Assembly: GCF_016919445.1 (NCBI RefSeq)
Contig: NZ_CP070356.1
Location: forward strand, 751,501-815,500
Direction: 5' to 3'
Length of the DNA stretch: 64,000 nt
From: Pseudomonas sp. PDNC002
GTDB taxonomy: Bacteria; Pseudomonadota; Gammaproteobacteria; Pseudomonadales; Pseudomonadaceae
Part shown: in pieces, positions 29,951 to 38,491 of the stretch
Numbering within the stretch: the stretch's first letter is position 1
Layout of the letters: the number at the start of each line of letters is the position of its first letter
Program-made: the position numbers and the translations under genes
The notes under the pieces: model-generated
The model's database searches: none
What the model was told of the DNA's origin: nothing
What the model saw: only the letters and a program-made list of their open reading frames with translations

Positions 29951-30116
29951 GGTCGTCCTGAGAACAGCTCAGGTCGCAACCGGGCAAGGAAAAGGGAGAA
30001 CATGCTAGCATACGCACCCCACGCAGATCGCCACCTGGCGCCAAGCTTGGCACCGGCCGGTCCGGCCTGAGCTGTTCAATTTCTCGCCACATCCCGGGAC
30101 TACAGGTTCAAAGCAG

Positions 30117-31346
30117 ATGAGCAAGACTTCTCTCGACAAGAGCAAGATCAAATTCCTTCTCCTTGAAGGCGTGCACCAGAACGCCGTCGACACCCTCAAG
30201 GCGGCCGGCTACTCCAACATCGAGTACCTCAAGACCGCGCTGTCCGGTGACGAGCTGAAGGAAAAGATTGCCGATGCACACTTCATCGGTATCCGCTCCC
30301 GCACCCAGCTGACCGAAGAAGTCTTCGACGCTGCCAAGAAGCTGATCGCCGTTGGCTGCTTCTGCATCGGCACCAACCAGGTCGACCTGAACGCGGCCCG
30401 CGAGCGCGGCATCGCCGTGTTCAACGCGCCCTACTCCAACACCCGTTCGGTCGCCGAACTGGTGCTGGCCGAAGCCATCCTGCTGCTACGCGGCATCCCG
30501 GAGAAGAACGCCTCCTGCCACCGTGGCGGCTGGATCAAATCCGCAGCCAACTCCTTCGAGATCCGCGGCAAGAAGCTGGGCATCGTCGGCTACGGCTCGA
30601 TCGGCACCCAGCTCTCGGTCCTGGCCGAAGCCCTGGGCATGCAGGTGTTCTTCTACGACACCGTGACCAAGCTGCCGCTGGGTAACGCCCAGCAGGTCGG
30701 CAACCTGCACGAGCTGCTCGGCATGTCCGACATCGTCTCGCTGCACGTGCCGGAACTGCCGTCCACCCAGTGGATGATCGGTGAGAAGGAAATCCGCGCC
30801 ATCAAGAAAGGCGGCATCCTGATCAACGCCGCCCGTGGCACCGTGGTCGAGCTGGACCACCTGGCCGCCGCGATCAAGGACGAACACCTGATCGGCGCCG
30901 CCATCGACGTATTCCCCGTCGAGCCCAAGTCCAACGACGACGAGTTCGAAAGCCCGCTGCGCGGCCTGGATCGCGTGATCCTGACCCCGCACATCGGTGG
31001 CTCCACCGCCGAAGCCCAGGCCAACATCGGTCTGGAAGTGGCCGAGAAGCTGGTCAAGTACAGCGACAACGGCACCTCGGTGTCTTCCGTCAACTTCCCG
31101 GAAGTCGCCCTGCCGTCGCACCCGGGCAAGCACCGCCTGCTGCACATCCACGAGAACATTCCGGGTGTGATGAGCGAGATCAACAAGGTGTTCGCCGACA
31201 ACGGCATCAACATCTCCGGCCAGTACCTGCAGACCAACGACAAGGTCGGCTACGTGGTGATCGACGTCGACGCCGAGTACTCGGACCTGGCGCTGGAGAA
31301 GCTGCAGCACGTGAACGGCACCATCCGCAGCCGCGTTCTGTTCTAA
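30117..31346 (+). CDS. serA: D-3-phosphoglycerate dehydrogenase
   Basis: 409-aa first enzyme of serine synthesis. The Rossmann loop GIVGYGSIGTQ starts at about residue 155. The catalytic Arg is in INAARGTVVEL and the His in LTPHIGGSTAEAQ. A C-terminal ACT domain (about 335-409) with IPGVMSEINKVFADNGINI binds serine for feedback inhibition. Length matches the E. coli-type enzyme. The ribosome site is weak. The 166-bp gap to the divergent dehydrogenase contains the palindrome ATGCTAGCAT (30002-30011). A strong terminator follows. Confidence 0.96.
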   Translation: MSKTSLDKSKIKFLLLEGVHQNAVDTLKAAGYSNIEYLKTALSGDELKEKIADAHFIGIRSRTQLTEEVFDAAKKLIAVGCFCIGTNQVDLNAARERGIAVFNAPYSNTRSVAELVLAEAILLLRGIPEKNASCHRGGWIKSAANSFEIRGKKLGIVGYGSIGTQLSVLAEALGMQVFFYDTVTKLPLGNAQQVGNLHELLGMSDIVSLHVPELPSTQWMIGEKEIRAIKKGGILINAARGTVVELDHLAAAIKDEHLIGAAIDVFPVEPKSNDDEFESPLRGLDRVILTPHIGGSTAEAQANIGLEVAEKLVKYSDNGTSVSSVNFPEVALPSHPGKHRLLHIHENIPGVMSEINKVFADNGINISGQYLQTNDKVGYVVIDVDAEYSDLALEKLQHVNGTIRSRVLF

Positions 31347-31364
31347 ACGCTGGTTGGTGGTAAG

Positions 31365-31393
31365 AAAAAGGAGGCCTTTGGGCCTCCTTTTTT
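31365..31393 (+). terminator. intrinsic terminator of serA
   Basis: AAAAAGGAGGCC, loop TTTG, GGCCTCCTTTTTT: a perfect 12-bp stem with a T-run, 18 bp past the stop. Confidence 0.95.
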
Positions 31394-31429
31394 GTTTCTG
31401 CGGTTTGGAATATCGGCGTGGCTGAAAGC

Positions 31430-31568
31430 CCCTCACCCCAGCCCTCTCCCAGAGGGAGAGGGGGCCGATTGGAGCATGGGAGTGAGTTCAGCGTTAGCCG
31501 GCAAGCTCCAAACAATCAGCGCACTCGGGACAGTCCCCTCTCCCCCCGGGAGAGGGTTAGGGTGAGGG
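31430..31568. repeat. REPIN-like element
   Basis: The left arm (31430-31450) and right arm (31548-31568) are inverted repeats matching at 19 of 21 positions. The right arm is identical to that of the 18.8-kb copy. Each end carries its own hairpin (31442-31462 and 31536-31556). The 139-bp element fills most of the gap between serA and the DUF4399 gene. Confidence 0.78.
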
Positions 31569-31594
31569 CAAGCCCCCGCCCCCGAGCCCAGCCA

Positions 31595-32026
31595 TCACTT
31601 CACATTGACGGTGATCTGCTGCGACTCCACCGGCGGGTCGAACGGCACGTGGTTCTTGTCGCCCACCAGCAGCTGCAGGGTGTGCTTGCCCGGTGGCAGG
31701 GTCACCTGGGTCTCGGTCTGGCCCTTGCCGAAGTGCTTGATCTGGTCGGTCATCGGCAGCGGCATATTCATCGCCGGCTGCTCCTTGAGGTCGATCAGCA
31801 GGTGGTGGTGGCCGGTGGCCGGGGAATCCACGCCCGCCGGCGCGACGCCCATGCCCTTGAGGCCGAATTTGACGGTGAAGGTCTTGTCCACCGTGGCACC
31901 GTCGGCCGGCTCGATGAAGTACACCTTCGCGCCTTCCGGAGCCGGGGTGCGCGGGATATCGGCGGCAACGGCGGAAGTGCCGGCGAGCAGCGCGGCAAGG
32001 CCGAGGCAAGGCAGCAGGGTTCTCAT
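31595..32026 (-). CDS. DUF4399 periplasmic protein
   Basis: 143 aa. The signal peptide ends at about SAVAA (residue 22). The mature part has paired KVYFIEPADGATV and FTVKFGLKGMGVAPAG strands, then GHHHLLIDL and PPGKHTLQLLVGDKNH, all characteristic of DUF4399. The histidine cluster suggests possible metal binding, but the function is unknown. Good AAGGAG ribosome site. P. aeruginosa has an equivalent near serA. Confidence 0.85.
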   Translation of the reverse strand: MRTLLPCLGLAALLAGTSAVAADIPRTPAPEGAKVYFIEPADGATVDKTFTVKFGLKGMGVAPAGVDSPATGHHHLLIDLKEQPAMNMPLPMTDQIKHFGKGQTETQVTLPPGKHTLQLLVGDKNHVPFDPPVESQQITVNVK

Positions 32027-32050
32027 GTTCTTCTCCTTCTACATGGAAAT

Positions 32051-32090
32051 CGGAAGGCGAAGGTCGCGCTCAGGCCGGCCTCGCCTTCCG
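32051..32090. other. 10-bp hairpin between DUF523 and DUF4399 genes
   Basis: CGGAAGGCGA and TCGCCTTCCG form a perfect 10-bp stem with a 20-base loop. It lies in the 140-bp gap, 24 bp before the DUF4399 start on the minus strand, and could end the DUF523 transcript or shape the DUF4399 leader. Confidence 0.4.
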
Positions 32091-32166
32091 CATGGAACGG
32101 ACAAGCATAGGCGCCAGCGCGCGAGGCTCAAGGAAAATAGTACGTCTTCGAGTGTCGGCGAGCGCT

Positions 32167-32661
32167 CTAGCCTCCGGCTTCCAGCCCGGCCAGGCAGACG
32201 GCGGCGGCATCCAGCTCTTCTTCGCTGAACACCAGCACGCCCATGCGCTTCAGCGCGGCGGCGGTGACGCCTTCGCCGGCGACCTTCTGGCCGCTGAAGC
32301 TGCCGTCGTAATTCTCGCGGTTGCCACAGGAAGGGCTGCGCGCCTTGAGCACCGCCAGGCGTATATCGTGGCGGCGCACCAGCGCCATGGCCTCTTCTGC
32401 ACCGAGCAGGAAGGCGTCGCTGACATCCTCGCCCTCCACCGTCATCACCGGACGCACACGCTCCAGCACGGCCATGCCCTGGCCACCGGGAATCTCCGCC
32501 GGGGCGCGGGGCGTCGGCAGGCCGCCGGCCACTTCCGGACACAACGCGACCACGCGCCCCTGGGCCTGCCAGCGGGACAGCAGGTCGAACGGCCCGTGCG
32601 CGCCGCCGTCATAGCGGACGCGATGGCCAAGCAGGCAGCGGCTGACGAGAACCTTCTGCAT
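32167..32661 (-). CDS. DUF523 family protein
   Basis: 164-aa cytoplasmic protein. It begins KVLVSRCLLGHRVRYDG and has LCPEVAGGLPTPR and KARSPSCGNRENYDGSF, the conserved cysteine-containing blocks of DUF523. The cysteines (SRCLLG, LCPE, PSCG) look like a metal or cluster site. Biochemical function unknown. GGGAG about 10 bases before the ATG. Confidence 0.88.
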   Translation of the reverse strand: MQKVLVSRCLLGHRVRYDGGAHGPFDLLSRWQAQGRVVALCPEVAGGLPTPRAPAEIPGGQGMAVLERVRPVMTVEGEDVSDAFLLGAEEAMALVRRHDIRLAVLKARSPSCGNRENYDGSFSGQKVAGEGVTAAALKRMGVLVFSEEELDAAAVCLAGLEAGG

Positions 32662-32916
32662 GGGCGAATCACTCCCTTTTGGAAGGGGACAGACTAGCTG
32701 CTCGCTCTTTTCCGGTCACGCCGGGTAACGCGACATTCATCGGAGCGTGTGTCGCAACAGGTTTCCGCCCCGCCGAAAGTCGGGCCCTTGAGCGGCTCGC
32801 CGGCTGTCGGCACAGCGCTGAAACACAACCTTCGACGGGAACAGCCGTCCGGCACTGGCTGCCCAGCGGGTCGCCGCCCAGACTCGCGCATCGGCCAATT
32901 GCCATGGAGCCCCGTC

Positions 32917-33465
32917 ATGTCCCGCCTCTTCCTCTATTCCGCAACGCTCGCGGCACTGTCCTACCTGCCACTGGCCTACGCCGAGCTCGAAGCCCTGGAT
33001 AACGATCGCCTGGGCGCCGTCACCGGACAGGATGGCATCAGCATCCGCGCCGACGTGCTGGCACACATGGATAGCGTCGCCTGGAACGATGAGGGCGGCA
33101 GCGTCTCCCTGCGCAACGTATTCATCGACAACGGTTGCGTCAGCGCCAGCGACTGCCCGGACGGCCGCGGTGGCAGCCTGCCCTATGGCCCGACACAACT
33201 GGGCCTGAGCCTGCCGATCTTCGGCATCGAGCAACCGACCCTGCAGGTGGACGTGACGCAGAACGCCAGCGGCCAGCAGCAACTCGCCCTGACCCTGCCC
33301 GATCTCACCACCATCAACCAGCAGCTCAACGCCAGCGGCCTGCCGGCACAGACCATCCGCCTGCGCGTGATCGGCGACGTCTATGTGGGCAGCGGGCGGC
33401 TGGGCACCATCGAAATCCGCGACATCCAGGACATCAGCGGGACCATCAAGGTCTGGGGGCACTGA
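32917..33465 (+). CDS. DUF6160-like secreted protein
   Basis: 182 aa. Signal peptide residues 1-22 (cut after AYA). The mature protein begins ELEALDNDRLGAVTGQDGISI, the signature of a Pseudomonas family annotated as DUF6160 or putative pilus-associated; the family name is from memory. The rest is beta-rich, with two cysteines (Cys in DNGCVSASDC) that could form a disulfide. The start at 32917 follows GGAGC; the longer frame upstream has no signal peptide. The 255-bp gap to the divergent DUF523 gene shows no clear element. Confidence 0.7.
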   Translation: MSRLFLYSATLAALSYLPLAYAELEALDNDRLGAVTGQDGISIRADVLAHMDSVAWNDEGGSVSLRNVFIDNGCVSASDCPDGRGGSLPYGPTQLGLSLPIFGIEQPTLQVDVTQNASGQQQLALTLPDLTTINQQLNASGLPAQTIRLRVIGDVYVGSGRLGTIEIRDIQDISGTIKVWGH

Positions 33466-33470
33466 GGCGC

Positions 33471-34109
33471 TCAGCGCGGAGCATCGCCCCGACGGCGGAA
33501 CCAGCCGGTCAGCGACAGGCGCTCGTGGCTGGCCGGCAGCACTTCATGGGGGAAGTCGCCGGAAAGGAAGATCACCAGTCGCCCACCCAGCGGCGCCAGA
33601 TCCAGCGACCGTTCGTCGTCCAGATACAGGCGTAGCGCGCCGCCCTGCTCCACCGGCCAATCACGGTTGAGATAGAACACCGCCGACACGCTGCGACGGT
33701 CATCGTCGCGGAAACGGTCGAGGTGTTTCTGATAGAAGGCGCCCGGCGGATAGAGGGCGAAGTGTCCTTCGAAGTCTTCCAGACCCAGGTACAGCGTGCG
33801 GTTGATGAGCCGCCGCAATTCGTCCAGCGCGGCCAGGTAGAGGTCGCAGGCCTCGGCCTGGCCGGGCTCGATCCACTGGATGCGGTCGCCGCGAATGCCC
33901 TCGCGCACAGCCTGTCCTTCACCCCGACCGATGGCTGCGGTGGCCAGCTTGCCGGCGGCATCGCGGGCACGACACTCCTGCGCCAGCGCGGCGATCAGGG
34001 CATCGGGAAGGAAGGCATCCTGCTGCGACCAGCCCTTGTCGGCGAGGTCGTCAACGATGCGTTGCAGGAGGGGGCCTTGCACGAAGGGAGAAGGGGCGTC
34101 GAAATGCAT
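33471..34109 (-). CDS. 2OG-Fe(II) oxygenase family protein
   Basis: 212-aa prolyl-4-hydroxylase-like fold. The iron ligands look to be His129 and Asp131 (YQKHLDRF) and His188 (FPHEV); a 2-oxoglutarate-binding Arg follows in SHERLSLTGWFRR. Substrate unknown; relatives modify proteins or small molecules. Start taken at MHFDAP (34107-34109). No Shine-Dalgarno is present, but TACAAT lies 5 bp before the ATG, which could make the mRNA leaderless. Convergent with the DUF6160 gene, five bases apart. Confidence 0.82.
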   Translation of the reverse strand: MHFDAPSPFVQGPLLQRIVDDLADKGWSQQDAFLPDALIAALAQECRARDAAGKLATAAIGRGEGQAVREGIRGDRIQWIEPGQAEACDLYLAALDELRRLINRTLYLGLEDFEGHFALYPPGAFYQKHLDRFRDDDRRSVSAVFYLNRDWPVEQGGALRLYLDDERSLDLAPLGGRLVIFLSGDFPHEVLPASHERLSLTGWFRRRGDAPR

Positions 34110-34209
34110 GGCGTATTGTAACGTCCGGCGCCAGTGTCTCGACAAGCGGGGCAAGCCTTGCCGACAATAGCCCCCGGCGAGCGATCCCTGCCGCCCAAAA
34201 GGAGTTGCA

Positions 34210-34950
34210 ATGCGCGTACTGCTGGCCCTCACCCTTCTTGTACTGGGCATGCCCGCCCTGGCCGATGACTACCAGCGCCTGTACCAGGCCGCCGGATGGC
34301 CGGAACAGCGTGCGCACTTCAACGACGCCCTGCATGCCGCGCAGAAGCGCTACCAGGGCAACCTGCCACCGGCGCTGTACCAGACGCTGGTGGACAACAG
34401 CAACCAACGCTTCGCCCCCGCCGACATCGACCAACGCGCGTTGAACGGCCTGCGCCAGAACCTGCCGAACAGCGGCGGCGCCCTCAACTTCTTCGAATCC
34501 CCCCTGGGCCGCAAGGTCGCTGGCGCCGAAACCCTGGCCACGCGCAGCGACCAGTTGCAGAAATACGCCAATGGCCTGCCTCGCCAACAGGCCAGCGACG
34601 CCCGCAAGCAGACCGTGCACCGTCTCAGCCAGATATTGCCGGCCCGCGAAGCAGGCGCCGAAGTCAGCCTGGCCCTGGCCAGCGTTGCCGCCGACAGCCT
34701 CAGCCAGATGCTTCCGGGTCTCCTCGGTGGCGGCGGTACGCAAGGCATGCTCGAAGGCCAGCGGCAGAAGCTGATGAGCCAGATCGGCGCCGACCTCGAC
34801 AATACCCTGCTGTATGTCTACCGCGGCCTGAGCGATGCCGAACTGGGCCAGTTCGCCGACTTCAGCGAATCGCCGGCCGGCCGTGATTACTACCGCGCCG
34901 CCCTCGCCGCGCTGAAGGCCGGATTGGCAGTTCCTGCCAACGGGCAGTGA
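34210..34950 (+). CDS. DUF2059 periplasmic protein
   Basis: 246 aa. Signal peptide 1-18 (MPALA cut). The mature part is all-helical, with LNFFESPLGRKVAGAE and a later FADFSESPAGRDYYRAA, the repeated 'F.SP.G' element of DUF2059 proteins. Function unknown. Strong AGGAG. The 142 bp to the next (convergent) gene hold no clear terminator. Confidence 0.82.
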   Translation: MRVLLALTLLVLGMPALADDYQRLYQAAGWPEQRAHFNDALHAAQKRYQGNLPPALYQTLVDNSNQRFAPADIDQRALNGLRQNLPNSGGALNFFESPLGRKVAGAETLATRSDQLQKYANGLPRQQASDARKQTVHRLSQILPAREAGAEVSLALASVAADSLSQMLPGLLGGGGTQGMLEGQRQKLMSQIGADLDNTLLYVYRGLSDAELGQFADFSESPAGRDYYRAALAALKAGLAVPANGQ

Positions 34951-35092
34951 GAGGAATAAACCTACCGAGCTTGCGGTCCACTCCGAGGAACTTACTGCCT
35001 AGAATGGTACCCGCTGTACAGAGGGTGGCGCCTGAGGAACATGGCGCAAGGAATCAAGGACACGCCCTCACTACAGCACTCCTCCCCCCGCG

Positions 35093-36031
35093 CTACCCCA
35101 TCCGCTCGCTGAGAAAATCGAAGTAACGCCTGCGCAACGTCTCGCTCTCGTTCGCCAGGTGGTGCCGCGCGCCCGTCAGTAACAGGCACTCGATCTTCTC
35201 GAACTTCTCCTCCAGCACCTTCAAGTTGTAACGCCAGTCCACCGTCTCGTCCGCGTCGCCCTGCACCACCAACAGGCTCTGCGCGCCATGTCCTGCCGCC
35301 TCGATGCGCGGAATCCAGCGCGCCAGCGCGCCGACCCAGGCCGTGGGCAAGGTGCGCGGCTGCAAGGGATCGCGGTCCCGCAGGAAGGCCAGGAACTCGG
35401 CGTCGTTGGAGTTCTCGCTGAAGCGGCGCGGAATCGAATCCACGAAAGGCCTGAGCACCTGGTAGCTCAACTTCGACCAGCCCCACGCACGCGGCCGCAC
35501 CAGCGGCGCGAGAAGGATGGTGCGGCCCAGTTCGGGACGTGGCGCGCCGGTGAGCAGGTAATCCAGCAGGATTGCCCCGCCAGTGCTCTGGCCACACAAG
35601 TGCCAGGGTTGCGGCAGGTCCAGTACCTGAGCCTGGTCGAGCAGGTCGGCGAGGACCACCTGGTACTCGGCGAAGTCGCCGATGCTGGCGGCCACGCCTT
35701 CCGACAAGCCATGCCCCGGCAGGTCGCAGGCCAGCACCGCGAAGCCCATGCCCAACGCCCAGTCGATCACGTGGCGATACAGACCCATGTGGTCGTAGTA
35801 GCCGTGCATCAACAGCATCGTCCCGCGAGCCAGCACGGGCCGCCAGTATTGCGCGGCGATGCGATAGCCGCCGGACTCGAAAGTACCCAGCCGACTCTGC
35901 AAGCCCGGATGCCGTGCATCCAGGTCCAGGCCGTAGAAATGCTGGTACAGCGCGATACCACCCTCACTCGTCGCTGCGGTCAGAGGTCGCAGCAGCGAGC
36001 GCAGCAGATCGGGCTGGAAGGCTTCAGGCAT
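35093..36031 (-). CDS. alpha/beta hydrolase (serine aminopeptidase S33-like)
   Basis: 312 aa from the ATG at 36031; a GTG at 36043 would add four residues. Core motifs are MLLMHGYYDHMG (oxyanion region), the nucleophile elbow GQSTGG with Ser149, DLPGHG, an acid in VVQGDADETVDW, and the histidine in TGARHHLANE. The fold matches lysophospholipase/monoacylglycerol-lipase-type hydrolases; substrate unknown. There is no signal peptide, so it is probably cytoplasmic. It lies divergently beside the DUF6436 gene. Confidence 0.83.
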   Translation of the reverse strand: MPEAFQPDLLRSLLRPLTAATSEGGIALYQHFYGLDLDARHPGLQSRLGTFESGGYRIAAQYWRPVLARGTMLLMHGYYDHMGLYRHVIDWALGMGFAVLACDLPGHGLSEGVAASIGDFAEYQVVLADLLDQAQVLDLPQPWHLCGQSTGGAILLDYLLTGAPRPELGRTILLAPLVRPRAWGWSKLSYQVLRPFVDSIPRRFSENSNDAEFLAFLRDRDPLQPRTLPTAWVGALARWIPRIEAAGHGAQSLLVVQGDADETVDWRYNLKVLEEKFEKIECLLLTGARHHLANESETLRRRYFDFLSERMG

Positions 36032-36156
36032 GGGCTTCTTCACTCATCAGGGAGAGATGGACAACGGCAACGGCGCGCTGCGGGGATATTCTGCCGCGAC
36101 CGTCCTCGTGGCAAGCTTGTCGGCCAGTTTACCGGCCTTCCTTTTCGGGAAATGAC

Positions 36157-36732
36157 ATGCCCACCCGCCGCAAGTCGCTCATCACCTGGCTGATCGCCGC
36201 ACTCTGCCTCGGCGCGCTGCTGGCCACCTACTGGTGGTACGAGAACCGCTTCATCCGCCCGTTCACCCACCAGCCGCAGCTGTTTTCCGGCGACCACCTG
36301 ATGCTGCCCGCGCAACTGGCCGGCCCCGGCAAGATCCGCCTGGTGCACTTCTGGGACCCGGCCTGCCCGTGCAACGTCGGCAACCAGCAGCACCTGGCCG
36401 AGCTGATCCAGCGCTTCGGCCCGCAGGGCGTGGAGTTCTTCGCGGTACAGAAAGCCGGGACGCGCGGCCATCTGCCCGACACGCTGAAGTCGATGCGCAC
36501 ACTCGATGGCCTGCCCGGCGCCGAACTATTGCCCGCCAGTCCCGCCGTGGCGATCTGGAATGCCCAGGGTCAACTGGCCTACGTCGGCCCCTACAGCGAA
36601 GGCGCCGTGTGCACCTCGGGCAACAGCTTCATCGAGCCGATCCTCGATGCCCTGGTCCAGGGCCGCCAGGTGAACGCCACCCATACGCTGGCGGTGGGCT
36701 GCTATTGCCCGTGGGACAATGCTCAACACTGA
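36157..36732 (+). CDS. DUF6436 membrane-anchored thioredoxin-like protein
   Basis: 191 aa. One N-terminal membrane segment (about residues 8-27) and a periplasmic domain with a Cys-Pro-Cys pair, Cys70 and Cys72, in FWDPACPCNVGN, in the place of a thioredoxin CxxC. A further cysteine pair, GCYC, lies near the C-terminus. It is probably a thiol or metal handling protein, but no partner is known. The start at 36157 gives the anchor directly; the longer frame is a shadow of the divergent hydrolase gene. An 86-bp gap to the next gene suggests cotranscription. Confidence 0.78.
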   Translation: MPTRRKSLITWLIAALCLGALLATYWWYENRFIRPFTHQPQLFSGDHLMLPAQLAGPGKIRLVHFWDPACPCNVGNQQHLAELIQRFGPQGVEFFAVQKAGTRGHLPDTLKSMRTLDGLPGAELLPASPAVAIWNAQGQLAYVGPYSEGAVCTSGNSFIEPILDALVQGRQVNATHTLAVGCYCPWDNAQH

Positions 36733-36818
36733 GCCTCGTCAACGAAGACGATCGGCAATCCGTGACTACACTTGGAACGCCGGCCCATGAAGGGCCGCTC
36801 GCTACCAAGGAGCTCAGC

Positions 36819-37331
36819 ATGCGTTTTCAACCCGCTCTTGCCTTCTGCGCCGTCCTCTGTACCGGGCTAGCGCTGCCCCTGGCCGTCCACGCGGACGATA
36901 CCCCCAGCAGCAGCCAGCTCATGGAGCAGCACAAGCAAGCCATCAACAACCGGATCGCCGACATCGACTACAAGCGCAAGCGCATCGTCGAAGCGAACAT
37001 GAAGCTCACCCCGCAGGAAACCGAGAAGTTCTGGCCGATCTACAACAGCTATCGCACCGAGGCGGACAAGCTGAGCAAGCAGACGCTGGCGATCATCATC
37101 GACTACGCCAACAGCTATAACACCGGCTCGGTGGGCAACGACGAGGCGGCCAAGCTGCAGAAGCAGGTGCTGGAGCTGCAGGACGACCGGCAGGAGCTCA
37201 AGGAGAAGTACCTCAAGCGCATTGCCAAGGAAGTCTCTCCCCAGCGGGCCCTGCGCTTCCTGCAGATCGAGGACCAGCTCGACGCCATGGCGCTGCTGGA
37301 AGTGAGTCGCGAAATCCCCCTCGCCGAGTAG
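36819..37331 (+). CDS. Spy/CpxP-like periplasmic helical protein
   Basis: 170 aa. Signal peptide 1-25 (cut after AVHA). The mature helical chain has MKLTPQETEKFWPIYNSYRTEADKL and ends RALRFLQIEDQLDAMALLEVSREIPL, resembling the LTxxQ and RxxQIE patterns of the Spy/CpxP chaperone-sensor fold. That assignment is tentative. AAGGAG at 36807-36812 fixes the start. It converges on the AraC gene, three bases away. Confidence 0.7.
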   Translation: MRFQPALAFCAVLCTGLALPLAVHADDTPSSSQLMEQHKQAINNRIADIDYKRKRIVEANMKLTPQETEKFWPIYNSYRTEADKLSKQTLAIIIDYANSYNTGSVGNDEAAKLQKQVLELQDDRQELKEKYLKRIAKEVSPQRALRFLQIEDQLDAMALLEVSREIPLAE

Positions 37332-37334
37332 CCC

Positions 37335-38384
37335 TCAACCTTCGGTGCCGCCCTGCAAGCGCTGGCGATAGCGCTCGGGCGGCACTGAATACCAGCGCCG
37401 AAACGCCCGGTAGAACGGCGACAGCTCGGCGAACCCGCAGGCCCGCGCCACCTCCCGGATCGCCACGCCGCCTTCGAGCATTTCCACCGCTCGCTGCCGG
37501 CGCACTTCTTCGCGCACCTCCCTGAACGTCTGCGCCCGCCCCGCCAGGTTGCGCTGCAACAGACCGGGTCGCACCCCCAGCTCGCGGGCGCAACTGCGCA
37601 GGGTGCACTCCGAGTCGCCCAGGCGAATCCCGATCAGGTAGCGCAGCCGATTCAGCAGGTCGTTCTCGTCCAGCGTGCCCAACTGCTCACGCGCATGCTC
37701 GGTGAGCAGCCGATGCAGCACCGGATTGCCCGTGCGCGAGGGACGCGCCAGCAGCGCGCGGTCGAACAGCAGCGCATCGTTGGGCTTGCCGAAGCTGGGC
37801 GTCATGCCGAACAACCGCCGATGCTCGCTCAGGCGCCGCGGTTGTGGATGGCGGAACTCGATGGCCTGGACGCGAAACTCGCCATCGGTGATCAGCGCCA
37901 GTTGCTTGATGAACAGCAGCATCAGGCATTCCATCTGCTGGCGCAGGTTGCTCGTGCCGAGGTAGTTGAGGTCGAGGATCAGCCGCACCTGCTCGCCCTC
38001 CTCGCGCATCTGCGCGGCAAAGCCGCCGGAGAGGATGTGCTGGAAGCGCAGAAAGCTGGCGAGCGCTTCGCGCAGGTCGCTGCTGGCCATCTGCAGGTAA
38101 CCCACCACGTCGAGCAGGCGCGGCTTCATCGCCTCGCCAAGGTGCAGGCCGATATCGGCATCACCGGTGATGTCGTCGAGGGTCGTCCAGAACAGCGGCG
38201 CGTCATCGTGCACCAGCCGGCCGCTCTGCGCGGGCGGCGGCAGGCGAACCTTCTGCAAAGCCTGGCGGTAGACATCGGTGGGATCGAAGCCCAGCACGGA
38301 GAGCGCCTCGTACAGCTGGCGGCGCAGGGTGGCGGACTGGGTCATCGCCGGGCTGGCGGGGAAATTCAGTTCAGCGGCGGACAT
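37335..38384 (-). CDS. AraC family transcriptional regulator next to hacB
   Basis: 349 aa. The N-terminal ~230 residues have the arabinose-binding-type ligand domain. The C-terminal helix-turn-helix includes LRSCARELGVRPGLLQRNLAG and IREVARACGFAELSPFYRAFRRW. Start at MSAAEL (38382-38384) with AGGAGGG; the frame open to 38480 has no support. It is divergent from the acylase gene 107 bp away, so it probably controls that gene and itself. The ligand could be an acyl compound, which is speculation. Confidence 0.86.
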   Translation of the reverse strand: MSAAELNFPASPAMTQSATLRRQLYEALSVLGFDPTDVYRQALQKVRLPPPAQSGRLVHDDAPLFWTTLDDITGDADIGLHLGEAMKPRLLDVVGYLQMASSDLREALASFLRFQHILSGGFAAQMREEGEQVRLILDLNYLGTSNLRQQMECLMLLFIKQLALITDGEFRVQAIEFRHPQPRRLSEHRRLFGMTPSFGKPNDALLFDRALLARPSRTGNPVLHRLLTEHAREQLGTLDENDLLNRLRYLIGIRLGDSECTLRSCARELGVRPGLLQRNLAGRAQTFREVREEVRRQRAVEMLEGGVAIREVARACGFAELSPFYRAFRRWYSVPPERYRQRLQGGTEG

Positions 38385-38491
38385 GATCCCTCCTGGAGTT
38401 GACCAAAGAGTTCCAGCTGCGAGACGTTCAGTCAATGAACGCCATGCGCCTTCCTTTGCAGAATCGGTGGATAACAACAAGGAGTTGGCGC

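Noticed and set aside
28664..30070. 468-residue plus-strand frame opposite the D-2-hydroxyglutarate dehydrogenase
   Set aside because: Shadow frame; the minus-strand protein has full FAD-domain motifs.
32662..32916. Riboswitch in the gap between DUF523 and DUF6160 genes
   Set aside because: I looked for cobalamin, c-di-GMP and SAH patterns; none of the conserved cores is present.
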